Below, in pieces: positions 61,204-64,000 of a DNA stretch of 64,000 bases (position 1 is its first letter; every line of letters begins with the position of its first letter). Origin of the DNA: Auricularia sp. M13 (lineage: Eukaryota > Basidiomycota > Agaricomycetes > Auriculariales > Auriculariaceae). The stretch is from contig CM073203.1 in assembly GCA_037042915.1 (NCBI GenBank), forward strand, positions 3,100,001 through 3,164,000. The letters run 5' to 3'. A program made the position numbers and the translations under genes. Under the pieces are notes generated by a model that saw nothing but the letters and a program-made list of their open reading frames with translations, did no database searches and had not been told where the DNA came from.

Positions 61204-62478
61204 TCAAACCATCGCAGACGACTCCTCGGCCTCTGAGCCAGGCCTCCGAGTCACCCCGCTCTGAACGCTCATCCCACGCTCGATCCGCCGATAAAGCGAG
61301 CCGGCGAACGTCCCCGTCCCGCTCACCCCGCGCAGGCTGAGCACCCAGCTCGCGTCTGATCTGCGATCCGTTCTGCCATCGAGTTGCGGCGTAATCAGTG
61401 CGCGTTCGCGCATGGCGCGTCTGGACAGGACGATGCCCCAGATGATGAACGAAAGGACGAGCGCGCCGGCGAAAATGCCGATTATTTGCGCGGGGGCGAG
61501 CGCGGGCGGGCGTGCGGGAGTTTGGACGGTGGGTGGTGCGCTCGGGCTGGTAGAGATCGATGTTTTTGGCGGACATGGAAGCGGTGCTGTGAAGAAAGAA
61601 GAAACGGATGTAGAGGGCGCGGCAGTGGGAAGCGTCAGCGACGGCGGCGGTGTCAATGTGGGAGACGGCGAGGGCGGAAACGGAGGGAAAGGCGCGATGG
61701 TCGGAGGAGGCGACGTTGGTAGAGTCGAGGATGGCAGAGGGGGCGCGGAAGAAGGAAAGTCTGTTGGGACGGGGCGTGGCGCGCACAGACAGCAACTAAT
61801 GCATATCGACGGACAGGGAAAGGGCGGCAGAATGGTCGTGGGCAGCGGAAATGGTGGTACTATAGTCGTAATGGGAGGAGGGAACGACAGCGTGGGCGTC
61901 GCAAGAATGGGAAATGGCGGTGGGGGCGGGGATGGCGCTGGCAGTGTTGCAGATGAGCATGACCTGGTCTCCGTTGCAGAGCACGGGGCGTGGTAGGCGG
62001 TCGTCGGCGACGTCATCCCAGAACAGCACGCGGCGACGCATTTGCAATAGCGCCAGCACTCGTGCTGCCGATGATGTCGTTCACCGTCCACGTCGTAGTA
62101 TCCACATAGCGTAGCGTCGCACGCAGATGTGCATTGCGTGCAGCAGAAGAGACGGCGCGGCAGCGGCGGAGACATGCCCGTTGGGAGCTCTGCCTTTTTT
62201 ACGCCGCTCGCAGAGCGCGCCGTCAGATCACAATCCAGCGGCAGGCGGTCAAACGGCTCTGGCCCAATGCAGAGGCAAATACACGGGCATTGGCGCAGTG
62301 GAAGATGCAGCTCTTCAGCCGCGGTTTGTGCATCTAGATCGAGTGATACGGACGCGCTCGCGTGGCCCAGCGATAGTGATGTAGCATCCGCGCCGCGGTA
62401 ATGGCGCTCGAGGCGGGCGGGCGCAGGACCAGCCTCGCGGTGCCGCCAGAGTCCAGACCACGCGCGAGGCGCGCCCAT
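61204..62478 (-). CDS. Cys-rich, Pro-rich single-pass membrane protein
   Basis: 424 residues from ATG 62478 (MGAPRAWSGLWRHREAG), paralogous to 20755-22038. The Cys-rich part is fuller (LRQCPCICLCIG, FCCTQCTSACDATLCGYYD, HECWRYCKCVAACCSG). A Pro/Ser/Thr-rich region (TTIVPPFPLPTTILPPFP) with an unusual second Cys cluster (CPSICISCCLCAP) follows, then one helix (AQIIGIFAGALVLSFIIWGI) and a tail with SWVLSLRGVSGTGTFAGSLY. The open frame continues upstream to a GTG, but the shared M(G/S)AP start is preferred. Probably surface-exposed; family not recognised. Confidence 0.76.
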   Translation of the reverse strand: MGAPRAWSGLWRHREAGPAPARLERHYRGADATSLSLGHASASVSLDLDAQTAAEELHLPLRQCPCICLCIGPEPFDRLPLDCDLTARSASGVKKAELPTGMSPPLPRRLFCCTQCTSACDATLCGYYDVDGERHHRQHECWRYCKCVAACCSGMTSPTTAYHAPCSATETRSCSSATLPAPSPPPPPFPILATPTLSFPPPITTIVPPFPLPTTILPPFPCPSICISCCLCAPRPVPTDFPSSAPPLPSSTLPTSPPPTIAPFPPFPPSPSPTLTPPPSLTLPTAAPSTSVSSFFTAPLPCPPKTSISTSPSAPPTVQTPARPPALAPAQIIGIFAGALVLSFIIWGIVLSRRAMRERALITPQLDGRTDRRSDASWVLSLRGVSGTGTFAGSLYRRIERGMSVQSGVTRRPGSEAEESSAMV

Positions 62479-63550
62479 GAGGCGAAGAAGGAGTGGACAC
62501 AAGGTCGGCTTGTAGTCAAGGATGAAGCGCACTGGATTAGCCGATCTTCTTCAGACAGCGGGCCCGTCGTCGAAGCAAAACAGCGCAACACAGCATAGGG
62601 GTCCTGAGGCGAAGTGCGGTGTCCAGGGAGAGGATCGAGGCGAACTGCTACATAGCATTGGACGATGAGCCGAGTGGTATCAGAGGCGCGGGAGGAGAAC
62701 GCGCGCGGTGCAGACTATGCAGTGCCCGAAACTGCAGAGCCCATGGAGACTGTACTCGGAAGCCATTGCGTAGCCTTGCAGCAGTCTCTCACGCGCACTT
62801 CAAGATATAACTGCGCGCGCTGAACGACGGGTTCAGACTGGAACGCGCCGCGCTGCGGCCAGAGACAAGAGACGTTTGCTCCCGAGCGTCTATCACCAAC
62901 TGCGACGACAAATTTAAGGTCCGTCGTGTGCCTCTTGTCTGTCCTCCTATCCTGAATCTCCGGAGAATGGCGGCGCTTTTGCGGCGCTATCCTTACTCGA
63001 GCTCATATACGTGACCGGCGCCTGCTGCAAGGTTCACGCGCACACGTCATCTGCGAACTGCGCTGCGCTCGCATCAGGGCGCCGCGCGCCCGCTTGCGCT
63101 GCTCTTCGAGTGCTTCCTGCGTCACCGCTATCTGCGGACGCAATACACCATACTTCGTCTGCGAGCACGCTAGACCGCGTCACGCCCTATGCGGGGATTT
63201 CTGCAGTATTCCGACCGCCAGCTGCTCACGCGCCCGCTTGACTGAACGCTCGCTGCCCGCCCGCTTCATTCGGCGGCGCTTTCAGCCTCGCTCCCAGAGC
63301 TAGAGATACCCCGAGCGCTACCTTCGGGCCGAGCCCGCTACATTTTGACTTCGTTGCTATGCGCTCAACCCACTGTGTACCGAGAATCTCCCCACACGAA
63401 TGCCGTTTGCCTCCGTCTCTTGTCGCCGCTGTCTCAATCAACTTGTCCCCGGCTCCGCTCGCTCATGCATCTGCCTAGCAGCGGATATGACCAACGCGAC
63501 GCTCTAACGGCATGTTACGCGCACCTCAGCAGTTGTTTGCAATTTCACGG
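62479..63550. other. Gene-poor spacer of about 1.1 kb
   Basis: The upstream flank of the membrane protein gene resembles that of its paralogue (GACGACGGGCCCGC in both). No other feature seen. Confidence 0.4.
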
Positions 63551-63561
63551 CAAAAATCTGT

Positions 63562-63865
63562 TTCCTCACGTTCAATTTCCCATCCCACACGTTGACTTTC
63601 CCTTCCTGCACGATCTTTGTAATTACCCTTCTTACACGTCTCTACATACCCTTCCTGCACGATCTTTATGCCTTCCTGCACGCGCAGTATGCCTTCCCAC
63701 ACGTCCATTATTACCCTTCCCACACGGTCCAATAACCCTTCTGACACGCTCCAATAACCCTTCTAACACGTCCTTATAACCCTTCCTACACGCTGGTATT
63801 ACCCTTCTTACACGTCCTTATAACCCTTCCTGCACGTTCTAGTATCCCTTCCTGCACGCTCCCAG
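63562..63865. repeat. Minisatellite, about 22-bp unit
   Basis: About 13-14 degenerate head-to-tail units close to CACGTCCTTATAACCCTTCC plus TG. Every unit has CACG at the start and CCTTC near the end; lengths vary from 21 to 26 bp. Units in the middle (63740-63830) are most alike. Confidence 0.85.
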
Positions 63866-64000
63866 GGAGAACTCTAGTACACATCAAAGGAGTGCTCAGA
63901 AAATTCTGGAAACTGGATGACAAATACCCATAATCCAAAAGAAAAATATTGGGATACTTACCGTAAACCCTGGATGCTGTGCTTGATTTGATATTGAGCA
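63866..64000. other. Window end, nothing recognised
   Basis: AT-richer sequence after the minisatellite; no feature seen. Confidence 0.4.

Noticed and set aside
63562-63865. Regular repeats as a CRISPR array
   Set aside because: Eukaryotic context, units directly adjacent without unique spacers, and degenerate.
1-64000. LTR retroelements or other capsid-bearing elements
   Set aside because: No gag, protease or integrase patterns and no long terminal repeats were seen; the only RT sequences belong to LINEs.

Overview
The window looks like nuclear DNA of a basidiomycete fungus of the Agaricomycetes. The signs are genes cut by many introns of about 45-60 nt with GT..AG ends and CTGAT/CTAAC-like branch sites, a Plavaka-type transposase of the kind known from Agaricomycotina, a DUF6698-like protein, and large families of F-box-like proteins and single-pass membrane proteins. 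It reads as a fast-evolving accessory region with a few ordinary genes set into it.

Layout. 1-4.5 kb: an F-box remnant, an intact group A F-box gene, a broken membrane-protein remnant and a possible tiny secreted peptide. 4.5-6.5 kb: the cytosolic arginyl-tRNA synthetase (-). 7.2 kb: a tRNA-like sequence. 8.4-13.8 kb: a LINE (-) with ORF1 and an unbroken 1368-codon ORF2, lying against the 5' end of the second group A F-box gene. 13.8-26.5 kb: F-box genes and fragments, a 1466-bp direct tandem duplication, a Cys-rich/Pro-rich membrane protein gene and a second type of membrane protein gene. 28-32 kb: a secreted HExxH protein and another membrane protein. 32-43 kb: F-box genes in repeated head-to-head pairs, with a third membrane protein gene lying inside a split F-box remnant. 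44.6-53.3 kb: a mariner-like MITE, a DUF6698-like gene and a Plavaka transposase gene back to back, a proteasome ATPase fossil and a CACTG fold-back MITE. 53.9-62.5 kb: a decayed and an intact copy of the Cys-rich membrane protein family, a MULE-like MITE with a 10-bp target duplication, a LINE 3' fragment, and a complete secreted sedolisin. 63.5-63.9 kb: a minisatellite of about 22 bp.

F-box families. I sort them by sequence and first exon. Group A (961, 13848) has a 14-nt first exon reading MSRK(R). Group B (18560, 26520, 39084, and broken copies at 34307 and 42667) and group C (34249, 42612) have a first exon of 95-98 nt that ends in phase 2 and is followed by a 45-50 nt intron. These first exons are easy to miss because the second exon is open by itself. 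Group C and group B genes stand head to head with only 48-57 bp between their start codons at three places.

Functional reading. The F-box proteins probably act as substrate adaptors of SCF ubiquitin ligases. Two unrelated families of single-pass membrane proteins with Ser/Thr/Pro-rich outer parts and short basic tails are interspersed with them. Repeated duplication, truncation and transposon insertion point to birth-and-death evolution. A joint role of the F-box and membrane families is inference only; nothing in the sequence proves it.
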